Assembly: GCF_021462225.1 (NCBI RefSeq)
Contig: NC_061815.1
Coordinates: forward strand, 49,663,873-49,727,872
Direction of reading: 5' to 3'
Length of the DNA stretch: 64,000 nucleotides
Source: Girardinichthys multiradiatus
Lineage: Eukaryota; Chordata; Actinopteri; Cyprinodontiformes; Goodeidae
In this document: positions 53,870-64,000 of the stretch, one piece after another
Layout of the letters: every line of letters begins with the position of its first letter
How positions within the stretch are numbered: the stretch's first letter is position 1
Made by a program: the position numbers and the translations under genes
Notes under the pieces: generated by a model
Database searches by the model: none
What the model saw: the letters and a program-made list of their open reading frames with translations, nothing else
What the model was told of the DNA's origin: nothing

Positions 53870-56800
53870 CAACCCTCTGGCCTTTTTCCCCTCCCTTCTT
53901 TCCTTCGTAATGCCCTCGATTCTTTCCTTCCTTATGCCCTCGCTTCCTTCCTTCCTTATGCCCTCCCTTCTTTCCTTCCTTCCTTATGCCCTCGCTTCTT
54001 TCCTTCCTTCCTTATGCCCTCGCTTCCTTCCTTCCTTCCTTCCTTATGCCCTCGCTTCCTTCCTTCCTTCCTTCCTTATGCCCTCCCTTCTTTCCTTTCT
54101 TCCTTATGCCCTCCCTTCTTTCCTTCCTTCCTTATGCCTTCCCTTCTTTCCTTCCTTCCTTATGCCCTCGCTTCCTTCCTTCCTTATGCCCTCCCTTCTT
54201 TCCTTCCTTCCTTATGCCCTCGCTTCTTTCCTTCCTTATGCCCTCCCTTCTTTCCTTCCTTCCTTATGCCCTCGCTTCTTTCCTTCCTTTTGCCCTCCCT
54301 TCTTTCCTTCCTTCATTATGCCCTCGCTTCTTTCCTTCCTTATGCCCTCCCTTCTTTCCTTCCTTCCTTATGCCTTCCCTTCTTTCCTTCGTAATGCCCT
54401 CGATTCTTTCCTTCCTTATGCCCTCGCTTCCTTCCTTCCTTATGCCCTCCCTTCTTTCCTTCCTTCCTTATGCCCTCGCTTCTTTCCTTCCTTCCTTATG
54501 CCCTCGCTTCCTTCCTTCCTTCCTTCCTTATGCCCTCGCTTCCTTCCTTCCTTCCTTCCTTATGCCCTCCCTTCTTTCCTTCCTTCCTTATGCCCTCCCT
54601 TCTTTCCTTTCTTCCTTATGCCCTCGCTTCTTTCCTTCCTTCCTTATGCCTTCCCTTCTTTCCTTCCTTCCTTATGCCCTCGCTTCCTTCCTTCCTTAAG
54701 CCCTCGCTTCTTTCCTTCCTTCCTTATGCCCTCGCTTCTTTCCTTCCTTCCTTATGCCCTCGCTTCTTTCCTTCCTTCCTTATGCCCTCCCTTCTTTCCT
54801 TCCTTCCTTATGCCCTCGCTTCTTTCCTTCCTTCCTTATGCCTTCCCTTCTTTCCTTCCTTCCTTATGCCCTCGCTTCCTTCCTTCCTTATGCCCTCGCT
54901 TCTTTCCTTCCTTCCTTATGCCCTCGCTTCTTTCCTTCCTTCCTTATGCCCTCGCTTCTTTCCTTCCTTCCTTATGCCTTCGCTTCTTTCCTTCCTTATG
55001 CCTTCCCTTCTTTCCTTCCTTCCTTATGCCCTCGCTTCTTTCCTTCCTTCCTTATGCCCTCCTTTCTTTCCTTCCTCCCTTATGCCCTCCCTTCTTTCCT
55101 TCCTTCCTTATGCCTTCCCTTCTTTCCTTCCCTCCTTAAGCCCTCGCTTCTTTCCTTCCTTATGCCCTCGCTTCTTTCCTTCCTTATGCCCTCGCTTCCT
55201 TCCTTCCTTCCTTATGCCCTCGCTTCTTTCCTTCCTTCCTTATGCCCTCGCTTCTTTCCTTCCTTATGCCCTCGCTTCTTTCCTTCCTTCCTTATGCCCT
55301 CGCTTCTTTCCTTCCTTCCTTCCTTATGCCCTCGCTTCTTTCCTTCCTTCCTTATGCCCTCCCTTCTTTCCTTCCTTCCTTATGTCCTCCCTTCTTTCCT
55401 TCCTTCCTTATGCCTTCCCTTCTTTCCTTCCTTCCTTATGCCCTCGCTTCTTTCCTTCCTTCCTTATGCCCTCCCTTCTTTCCTTCCTTCCTTATGTCCT
55501 CCCTTCTTTCCTTCCTTCCTTATGCCTTCCCTTCTTTCCTTCCTTCCTTATGCCCTTGCTTCTTTCCTTCCTTCCTTATGCCCTCGCTTCTTTCCTTCCT
55601 TCCTTATGCCCTCGCTTCCTTCCTTCCTTCCTTCCTTATGCCCTCCCTTCTTTCCTTCCTTCCTTATGCCTTCCCTTCTTTCCTTCGTAATGCCCTCGAT
55701 TCTTTCCTTCCTTATGCCCTCGCTTCCTTCCTTCCTTATGCCCTCCCTTCTTTCCTTCCTTCCTTATGCCCTCCCTTCTTTCCTTCCTTCCTTATGCCCT
55801 CGCTTCTTTCCTTCCTTCCTTATGCCCTCGCTTCCTTCCTTCCTTCCTTCCTTATGCCCTCGCTTCCTTCCTTCCTTCCTTCCTTATGCCCTCCCTTCTT
55901 TCCTTCCTTCCTTATGCCCTCCCTTCTTTCCTTCCTTCCTTATGCCTTCCCTTCTTTCCTTCCTTCCTTATGCCCTCGCTTCCTTCCTTCCTTATGCCCT
56001 CCCTTCTTTCCTTCCTTCCTTATGCCCTCGCTTCTTTCCTTCCTTATGCCCTTCCTTCTTTCCTTCCTTCCTTATGCCCTCGCTTCTTTCCTTCCTTTTG
56101 CCCTCCCTTCTTTCCTTCCTTCATTATGCCCTCGCTTCTTTCCTTCCTTATGCCCTCCCTTCTTTCCTTCCTTCCTTATGCCTTCCCTTCTTTCCTTCGT
56201 AATGCCCTCGATTCTTTCCTTCCTTATGCCCTCGCTTCCTTCCTTCCTTATGCCCTCCCTTCTTTCCTTCCTTCCTTATGCCCTCGCTTCTTTCCTTCCT
56301 TCCTTATGCCCTCGCTTCCTTCCTTCCTTCCTTCCTTATGCCCTCGCTTCCTTCCTTCCTTCCTTCCTTATGCCCTCCCTTCTTTCCTTCCTTCCTTATG
56401 CCCTCCCTTCTTTCCTTTCTTCCTTATGCCCTCGCTTCTTTCCTTCCTTCCTTATGCCTTCCCTTCTTTCCTTCCTTCCTTATGCCCTCGCTTCCTTCCT
56501 TCCTTAAGCCCTCGCTTCTTTCCTTCCTTCCTTATGCCCTCGCTTCTTTCCTTCCTTCCTTATGCCCTCGCTTCTTTCCTTCCTTCCTTATGCCCTCCCT
56601 TCTTTCCTTCCTTCCTTATGCCCTCGCTTCTTTCCTTCCTTCCTTATGCCTTCCCTTCTTTCCTTCCTTCCTTATGCCCTCGCTTCCTTCCTTCCTTATG
56701 CCCTCGCTTCTTTCCTTCCTTCCTTATGCCCTCGCTTCTTTCCTTCCTTCCTTATGCCCTCGCTTCTTTCCTTCCTTCCTTATGCCTTCGCTTCTTTCCT

Positions 56801-57260
56801 TCCTTATGCCTTCCCTTCTTTCCTTCCTTCCTTATGCCCTCGCTTCTTTCCTTCCTTCCTTATGCCCTCCTTTCTTTCCTTCCTCCCTTATGCCCTCCCT
56901 TCTTTCCTTCCTTCCTTATGCCTTCCCTTCTTTCCTTCCCTCCTTAAGCCCTCGCTTCTTTCCTTCCTTATGCCCTCGCTTCTTTCCTTCCTTATGCCCT
57001 CGCTTCCTTCCTTCCTTCCTTATGCCCTCGCTTCTTTCCTTCCTTCCTTATGCCCTCGCTTCTTTCCTTCCTTATGCCCTCGCTTCTTTCCTTCCTTCCT
57101 TATGCCCTCGCTTCTTTCCTTCCTTCCTTCCTTATGCCCTCGCTTCTTTCCTTCCTTCCTTATGCCCTCCCTTCTTTCCTTCCTTCCTTATGCCCTCCCT
57201 TCTTTCCTTCCTTCCTTATGCCCTCGCTTCTTTCCTTCCTTCCTTATGACCTCCCTTCTT
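53870..57260. repeat. Pyrimidine-rich minisatellite, ~3.4 kb
   Basis: Arrays of CTTCCTTATGCCCTCGCTTC-type units, 20-32 bp with variable CCTT count and CCTCGC/CCTCCC/CCTTCC variants. A rare marker, CCTTCGTAATGCCCTCGATT, occurs at about 53902, 54386, 55682 and 56194, and the same order of variants follows, so the array is a block of roughly 1.8 kb present twice (53.9-55.69 and 55.69-57.26 kb). Several long Leu/Pro/Phe/Ser frames across it are artefacts of repeat periodicity, not genes. Confidence 0.97.
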
Positions 57261-58790
57261 CCGGTCATTCGGAGGAATTTAAAACTCTGGAGATCAGAGT
57301 CTCTGACATCATTACATGAGTGCTGTATAGGGTCGCTGTGTATAATCATCATTTCTTCTGATTCTCATGTAGCAGTTCTTGCTGTGGCTTCAAATCTCAT
57401 CAGTAAAGAAGAATTTCCAGACACTTATGTAATAATCTACAGCGCCTGTTTAGTTACGGGCTTCTTTTTATAAAAACATCAATAACTTCTCACATTATTT
57501 GTCAAGGTTAAAACTTATTTCCCTACCAGGTGTATTTTTAATGAGTTGTACATGTACTGTAAAATAATTATTAGGCTTATAAATTCTAGTTGTCATAAAA
57601 TAACCAGAAAAAGAAGTTAAATCTTATATGACAGTTGTTTTTAGGGAATCACAGATTAATCATCACAGATTAATCATCACAGATTAATCCACCAGCCTTT
57701 AAATATTGACTTGTCTCTCTTTCTAGAGATCGTAAACTAAATTTCGATTATAAACAGAATAAAGTGGGTTGAATAATTTGTAAGCTCAGGCATCAGAGTT
57801 TCTACCTAACACATGCACAAATATCTGATTTAAAGCTAGTTTACAACAACCTCTCCCACCTTTCATACAGCATGTCATAAACTAAAAATAATAGCTTTGT
57901 GTCATTGTTTGGATCAGATTGTAACTGGAAATGCGGCGTCATTAAAGAATTGAGGGGATTACCCTTCATACCCTGTAAGTGTGTCAAATTTGAACCTGTG
58001 GGCCTTTATGTGAACTATCTCACGTATGCACAAAGCAACAGCAGGAAAACTCTCCAGCCTCCCGCAGTTTGAGATAAGATATGTATAAGATGAGGCGTGG
58101 TTTTTATATGGAAGGAAAGCTGGCGTGCACGCACACTGGACTAGTGTTGTAATCCCACAGCTGCCTGTAGCGTTGAACAGTTGTTCTGCGGGTGGATGTG
58201 GACCAAGCTAAGCCGTACATGGGCCCAGTCTCCTCAAACTTGGTCCAGATAACCAGGAACTCACCAGATTTATTCCCCGTCTGCTCACATTAGAGCGTGT
58301 GTTTAAAATAGGTTTATGAGCTCATTTTCATTAGTTAAAACATTTATCTTTAGCTGTGAATCATTTACCTGAGTATTACACATTTAATGTACATTTATTA
58401 CCCTGGAATCTTTTAAAAACATATTCAGTGACAGAAACCCATTGATGGGAACCAGAATAAAGATGAAGATATCTTGACACTGAGAAAGAAGCTGTAGAAA
58501 TCCACAATCATGCCAAAGCTAGCCGAAGGCAGTTTCCAGCTGTGCAGCACTGACCTGACGCAAAGATTGTGTAAAAGGAGACGGCCTGTCAGCTTGTTAA
58601 TATAACACAGGCTTCCACTGGTGGACAAACTCTTCTTTTATGCACGTTTTGTTATTTTTATCTGTAAATATTAAAAGAAAAGGTCCGAGACGTCGCTTTA
58701 CTTTTTGATCATTTCTGTTCTTCAGCTGTGTTTGCCTGTTTCGTGAAAGCTTAGAGGAGTACTGGTGTGCTCTAAATACCCCACTTTCAC
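57261..58790. other. No gene recognised
   Basis: Only a short triplication, ATCACAGATTAATC three times in tandem at 57648-57689, stands out. Confidence 0.5.
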
Positions 58791-58839
58791 AGATAAAAAT
58801 GACAAAAAGCTTCATGACATAAAGACAGCATAAAACTAA

Positions 58840-59450
58840 AACACAATTAAATTAAAAAGATCTTAAAGAAAAGTAAGTTTAGATAAAAACGTCTTCAGCA
58901 GCTTTGTAAATGAGTCCAGACTGAGTCCAAGTGAAGCTCGTTCCACAGTCGAGGTCCAACACTCTGGAGGGAGTGATCTCCTCGAGTTTTATGAGGTCCT
59001 TGACACCGCCAGCAGATCTTGGTTTGAGGCTCCAGCAGGACAATGGGGTTTTATTTCCTCAGTACTATAGGAAGGAGCTGGACCATGAGTGGCTCTGGAA
59101 GCTAAAGTCAGGATTTTAAAATGAATTCTAAAATGAACTGGTAACCAGAGCAAAGACCTTTAAAACAGGATATGAATCCTTCTGTTTGCTCCAGTTAAGA
59201 GATTTGTGGCAGAATTTTGGACCAGCTGAAGATGATCGGCGGCTTTTTATCGATGCATGTTAAAAGTGCATAACAGTAGTCTTTTGGAGAGGAAATGAAG
59301 GCATGAAGAACCATCTGAAGTTCCCGTCTGGCACCATCTTTCTTAGTTTGGAAGTATTTCTCAAATGATTAAAAATGTTGTTTTGAGTGACCTTCAAGAG
59401 TCATTGATTGGTCCAAAGCAGCCATTGTGAAATTCCTTAAATGTGGCTTT
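58840..59450 (-). mobile_element. Diverged L2-like LINE fragment, antisense
   Basis: In reverse, 'gtggaacgagcttcacttgg' reads LWNELHL, the L2 ORF2 C-terminal LWNxLPxxxR region, followed by further C-terminal sequence. Phrases around 59080-59230 ('aaatgaactggtaaccagag', 'ggcagaattttggaccagct') correspond to the preceding part. Older and more decayed than the copy at 60000-61600. Confidence 0.5.
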
Positions 59451-59999
59451 ATGGTAGAGTTCAGATGTCCCGTTTATTGCTTGATGGAGGATCCATGGTC
59501 TCCGAGGCAATGATCAAACACCGGATCTTCTCAGAGTTCAGTGAAGGGATTTATTTTTGAACCAGTTTGTAATTTCTTTTAAGCACTCCGGTAATTCAGA
59601 CCGTTTGTAGGAACCGTGCAGCTTAATGTCCTCTGCATGTTCGGAGATATGAAGTACATTACTGAACTGTCCAACAGGGTCTTTATATAACAGGGAGAAA
59701 GTCTGCCTGAAACAGAGCCATGGGTCACCCCAGGTATCAGATCAGTAGAATCTGACATGATGTGGTTCTGGACACTGAAGCTTCTGCTTACAGGTCCGAT
59801 CTGAACCACTGTAAAACAGTTCCCACTAAACTGTGAAGTTTAATTAAGATAGTGCATGAGAAACAACACCATAATGCACCTAAAAGTACATGTTCATAAG
59901 ATTAATTCATAAAAAAGCAGAATTTCTGATTTGATATTGATCTCATGGACCAAAACTATAAATCTGAATTATAAGAACAGGTTTTGGGGTTGCAAACAA
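59451..59999. other. No recognised feature
   Basis: Possibly decayed LINE sequence continuing from the left. Nothing firm. Confidence 0.35.
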
Positions 60000-61600
60000 T
60001 TCAATTCAGTTTTATTTATATAGCGTCACTTCACAACACATGTTGTCTCAAGGCACTTCACAACAGTCAGGTTAATACATTCCAATTAATCCTAACTATC
60101 AAACGTTCAGATTCAGTTATTTATTCAAATTGGATAAAAAGTTTTTCTATCTAAGGAAACCCAGCAGATTGCATCCAGTCAGTGACTTGCAGCATTCACT
60201 CCTCCTGGATGAGCATGTAGAGACAGTGGACAGTCACTGGCGTTGACTTTGCAGCAATCCCTCATACTGAGCATGCATGTAGCGACAGTGGAGAGGAAAA
60301 ACTCCCTTTTAACAGGAAGAAACCTCCAGCAGAACCAGAACCAGGCTCAGTGTGAGCGGCCATCTGCCAGGACCGACTGGAGGTTTGAGAGAACAGAGCA
60401 GAGACACAAAGACAACAAAGAAGCACTAATCCAGGAGTACTTTCTATGGGAAGGAAAAGTAAATGTTAATGGATGTAGCTCCTTTAGTCGTTTCATCTAG
60501 AAAGAAAGAACAGATAAACTCTGATCCAGTTTTCAAGGTTAGAGTCTGAAAGAAAGAACATAGAGTTAGTCACAGTAGAAGCTCAGTCAGTAGCCATGTC
60601 TAGGAGAGAGAAAGGGTTAAACACTGAAAGACAGGGTTATGTGGATCATCTGTAGAAGGTGAGCATTAAGTTGTTGCCAGCAGAAGCTCAGACGATGCCC
60701 CTCTCCCGAAAGGTGTCACAGGTAGACACAGAGTCAGGTCAGGTGTAGCTTCTAGGAAGAGAAAAGAGAGAACAAAGTTAAAAGCTGAAATAACAGCAAA
60801 TAATGCAAAATTGGAGAGTAGTGTGAGAATGTAGCGAAGAGGGTGAAAGTGGTCATTATGTCCTCCAGCAGCCTAAGCCTATAGCAGCATAACTACAGAG
60901 ATAGTTTCAGTTCAGATTATTTAGTTAAACGGCGCTTATTTACAACAATGTCGTCTCAAGGAACCCCTCAAAGGGTCCCACTGATGGTCATTGTTATACT
61001 AAAAACCACAAGGATTGGGATACCTCCCTCTGTCAGACTGATTATAACCATTGGAAAAGAGAAGGGGTCATACAGGTAGCAGAAATGGAGGGTGTGTTTG
61101 CACCTCAACCATAACTGAGCCGGTTTAGGCTAAACCTGACTCCCCCTTACTCTAACCAACAGGTGGTTAGGCTCCCTCCCTGATAAACTAAGCCACTCTA
61201 ACTATAAGCTTTATCAAAAAGGAAAGTTTTAAGCCTAGCCTTAAAAGTAGACAGGGTGTCTGCCTCACGGACTAAAACTGGGAGCTGGTTCCACAGGAGA
61301 GGAGCCTGATAACTAAAGGATCTGCCTCCCATTCTACTTCTAGAGACTCTAGGAACCACCAGTAAACCTGCAGTCTGAGAACAAAGTGCTCTGTTAGGAA
61401 CATATGGACCAATCAGATCTCTGATGTATGATGGAGCTAGATCATTAAGGGCTTTATATGTGAGGAGGAGAATTTTAAATTCTATTCTGGATTTAACAGG
61501 GAGCCAATGAAGGGAAGCTAAAGTAGGAGAAATATGATCTCTCTTTTTAATTTTCATCAGAACTCTTGCTGCAGCATTTTGAAACAGCATCAGTTAGTTC
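60000..61600 (-). mobile_element. L2-type LINE, 5'-truncated, antisense
   Basis: Reads 3' to 5': the tail near 60000-60060 ('tcaattcagttttatttata', 'ttgtctcaaggcacttcaca'), a 1.1-kb 3' UTR, then the ORF2 C-terminus at 61201-61590. Same family as 14516-19825 and 35336-35660; the coding part is close to identical to 18046-18405. Confidence 0.85.
61201..61590 (-). pseudogene. L2 ORF2 C-terminal fragment
   Basis: About 130 codons (QNAAARVLMKIKKRDHISP, LASLHWLPVKSRIEFKILL, PLLWNQLPVLVREADTLST, FKARLKTFLFDKAYS, stop at 61201). This is the segment after the RT fingers and palm, with no catalytic residues. A by-product of 5' truncation. Confidence 0.8.
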
Positions 61601-62469
61601 TTGTTTACATCGCAGGAGGGCTAAATGTTGGCCTTATAGTAACTCTACTGTGGACCAGCTGCATGACTTTGAATGATGATGTTCACAGAGAGTGATGGAT
61701 GCTCTGAGTTTTAGTTATTATAGTTTAAATGACTGTTTGCTCATGTCTGCCTGCTACATACCACAGTGCAGATTGACTGCAGCTCTTTTAGGGTCTTTAG
61801 CAGATGACACCAGCAGCTTTAGTGATGGTATAGTTCATTATAATTTTGTTCATAATTAGATATTAAGTGTAGATCTTATTTACAAGGTGAACAATAAAAA
61901 AAACCAAAGGTTTTATTTTGTTTAGATCTTTTTCTCAAATTTTTGTTTCTATGTCATCTCTTGTTTTTGTCACATACTCTAAACAAGATTTGACCACATC
62001 ATTGGTCAGTCTCTACGAATTGGTGCGTGTTTCATCTGACAGCTTGAGTACCGGAGCAGGCAGTTGGAGCAGCTGGTTGGACTCCAGTAATCTGGTAAGA
62101 GAACAAGTTCTCAGTAGGTTTAAGGGCACGGGTTGAGCTGCTCAGCATCTGCTGAAGGTCTGAGGTTGCAGTTATGGAAGTCCCACGAATTACCTTAACC
62201 TCCTATGAGTTATAGATGGAAACCATTTGTGGCTTCTCTGTCTAAAGGCTGCTGCACTAAAACATTGTTCTAAAAGTGCTCTCATTATACATTCAAATTC
62301 AATGACTTTGTTTGACCCACATGTAAAGCTTCTACTCCAACTGTTTTTATCTTATTCATTTGAATAAAATGCAGTAAGAAATAAAACATCATTGGTATAA
62401 TTCCTGGTAAAACTGGGAAAAGTTTGGACTCTAAAGGTTTTAGTTGTTTTTACATGATGATTCAGATTC
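61601..62469. other. No recognised feature
   Basis: No repeat or exon identified between the L2 fragment and the SINE. Confidence 0.45.
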
Positions 62470-62677
62470 CTTTAAAAGTTCACGGGGGCTGGTGGTGTAG
62501 GGGTTAACGCGCGACCACATTTAGACGCTTGAGTCCACAAAGCGGCCGTCCCGGGTTCGAGTCCCGGACTCTTTGCCGAATATCTCCCCCTCTCTTTGCC
62601 CCTCTGTCCTGTCTGCCAACTATCAAAAAAATAAAGGCATTTAATGTTGAAAAAAAATATCTTTAAAAGTTCACGGG
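62470..62677 (+). repeat. tRNA-derived SINE with target-site duplications
   Basis: The body is 62487-62660 (174 bp), flanked by perfect 17-bp direct repeats CTTTAAAAGTTCACGGG (62470-62486, 62661-62677). A-box-like TGGTGGTGTAGGGG at 62490-62503 and a perfect B box GGTTCGAGTCC at 62554-62564 give a Pol III promoter. The tail is pyrimidine-rich, then A-rich (AATAAAGGCATTTAATG, AAAAAAA). The intact duplications suggest a fairly recent insertion. Confidence 0.9.
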
Positions 62678-63466
62678 AACCCAAATTAACCCACTTCCGC
62701 AGTACAAGGTTCAGATATGGTTCTGTTGCTGTGCCTAATAGAATTTAGACTGAAGTCATTTGCACACGTAACCAAGACTGCTGCAGGCAGATTGCTGTTG
62801 CGTTGTAATTTCCTGCAGGAAAGCAGCCGAGTGATTTTTGGAAATGACACCGAAACATTCAGTTTCTCTCGGTTTGTTCCAACTGTTGTTGGTGTTGTTG
62901 CTACGCACTGCGCTGTTTGTATTTTTAAATACATGACAAAGTTTTTCTGTGATGAAAATACTTTGGGTTCATTTATTACTGCCCTGAAAAAGGACCATCT
63001 TTGAATGGTAAAATCTAGAAACACAAAACCTTAAAACTAAATTCTGCTCAGCTTTCTTATTTATTCATAAGATATCTGTGGAAGTGCTTGATGATTTGGC
63101 CTCTTTGTGTTGAGAAACCCGGTACCAGAGCTAACCCACTGATTCAATCTTGACCTAATAGATCAGCCTAAACTTGGCAGCAGCATTGCTTGACTTGGCA
63201 TGTCCGACAGCAAAGTCTGTTTTCTGGCAGCGAGTTCAGGGACCAGATTCTGGAGCCATTTAGATCCTAGTCAGTACTTGGATGAATTACTGCTGTGTAA
63301 CACAGGACCTGTGTGAGGACTCTGCTTGGCTTTTGTTAACTTGAAAACTGGTGCTTGTATTCAAAGTTTAGGAATGTGTGCAACAGATGAACTCTGCTTG
63401 TGTCTTTTAATAGGATTAGCGAATATGGAGCCTGACATATACATGCATTCATTCATACACAGCTGG

Positions 63467-63500
<34 letters not shown>

Positions 63501-64000
63501 AGTACTGGACCAGTTTCTTTTCCTTAACAAATGTTACTAAATGCTTCCTGTTTTCTCTGGAAGTCAAAGGTTAAACTGCAGAGTCAGTCTGCTTGGTCAT
63601 TGTTTGCATGCTGTTCAGTCTGCTCATGTCGGCCTGCTCTCACAGCTTGTGTTTTCATCTATTGTTTACACCAAGAAAGACACACACAGATGGAAACGAG
63701 ACTTTTACTGTTCAGCATAAGCTCTTAGTTCTGTGTAAAATATGTCGCTTCCTGCTCTTATATTAAATCCATTATAACAGGCCAAAAAGTCTTTATTCAG
63801 TGATATTTTTACAAGATGTTTGAAATTTTCTGTTTGAGTCTCACTTCCTCTAAGCATGCCCAGAATACACACACACACACACAACACACACAGGCGGATG
63901 AAGTTAAATCGGCTCAATCAGGTCCATTACTTTAAAGCTGAGCATGATTGGCTCAGGGGAAGTTGGTTCTGTAACCTTATGACCGAGCTCTGTTAGGATT
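62678..64000. other. No gene recognised; two microsatellites
   Basis: Overlapping opposite-strand frames at 62686-63024 have no recognisable domain. (GT)n at 63471-63497 and (CA)n at about 63866-63892. Confidence 0.5.

Noticed and set aside
53805..57473. Long Leu/Pro/Phe/Ser-rich open frames of 237-482 codons on the + strand
   Set aside because: They run in several frames at once through a simple tandem array and follow its periodicity. No start context, domain or splice structure supports a gene.
62487..62575. Possible functional tRNA gene
   Set aside because: A and B boxes are present, but the cloverleaf is not maintained and a SINE tail with target duplications follows.
1..64000. CRISPR array, prokaryotic operon or integrated bacterial element
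   Set aside because: The regular arrays at 47.5 and 53.9 kb have no unique spacers, and all gene structures (introns, LINEs, Tc1) are animal-type.

Overview
The window looks like nuclear DNA of a ray-finned (probably percomorph) fish. The evidence is one well-resolved host gene, a four-exon cxcl14 chemokine gene on the + strand (coding exons between 22867 and 31857), set in dense transposon debris of kinds common in teleosts: Tc1/mariner, L2- and CR1-type LINEs, a Tx1/L1-type LINE, Ty3/Gypsy, PIF/Harbinger, a THAP/P-like element and tRNA-derived SINEs. There are no bacterial operons, CRISPR arrays, rRNA genes or functional tRNA genes. The species cannot be fixed from the sequence.

Layout. 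1-6.6 kb: mostly unannotatable DNA with a Tc1 remnant, an internally deleted non-LTR element (3.7-4.6 kb) and a SINE. 6.7-21.9 kb: a Ty3/Gypsy element split by about 11.9 kb of later insertions. These are a CR1-type LINE with an open esterase-type ORF1 (itself hit by a Tc1), a repeat unit with a small membrane-protein ORF of unknown identity, and an L2 LINE broken by two inverted, inwardly truncated Tc1 halves. 22.5-32.8 kb: cxcl14, with introns holding Tc1 remnants, SINE-like pieces and microsatellites. 32.8-35.3 kb: nothing recognised.

35.7-49.3 kb: a nested structure whose outermost layer is a pair of about 0.5-kb inverted repeats 13.6 kb apart. Inside is a PIF/Harbinger-like element with about 0.7-kb inverted arms (Myb/SANT-like gene plus DDE-type transposase gene). 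It has been invaded by a Tc1 in its interior and by a THAP/P-like element in its right arm. A 63-unit, 20-bp minisatellite lies between this element and the outer right arm.

49.4-49.8 kb: a GC-box/TATA-like region followed by a splice donor, a candidate promoter and non-coding first exon of the next gene to the right. 51.4-53.8 kb: a 5'-truncated Tx1/L1 LINE. 53.87-57.26 kb: a pyrimidine-rich minisatellite built as a roughly 1.8-kb block duplicated once. 57.3-64 kb: probable intron or intergenic DNA with two antisense L2 fragments and a SINE carrying perfect 17-bp target-site duplications.

Apart from cxcl14 and the candidate exon, every recognisable coding segment belongs to a mobile element. 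Nearly all are broken; the LINE ORF1 esterase and the small membrane-protein ORF are the open exceptions. Family assignments rest on motifs read by eye, with no database search, so subfamily names are provisional.
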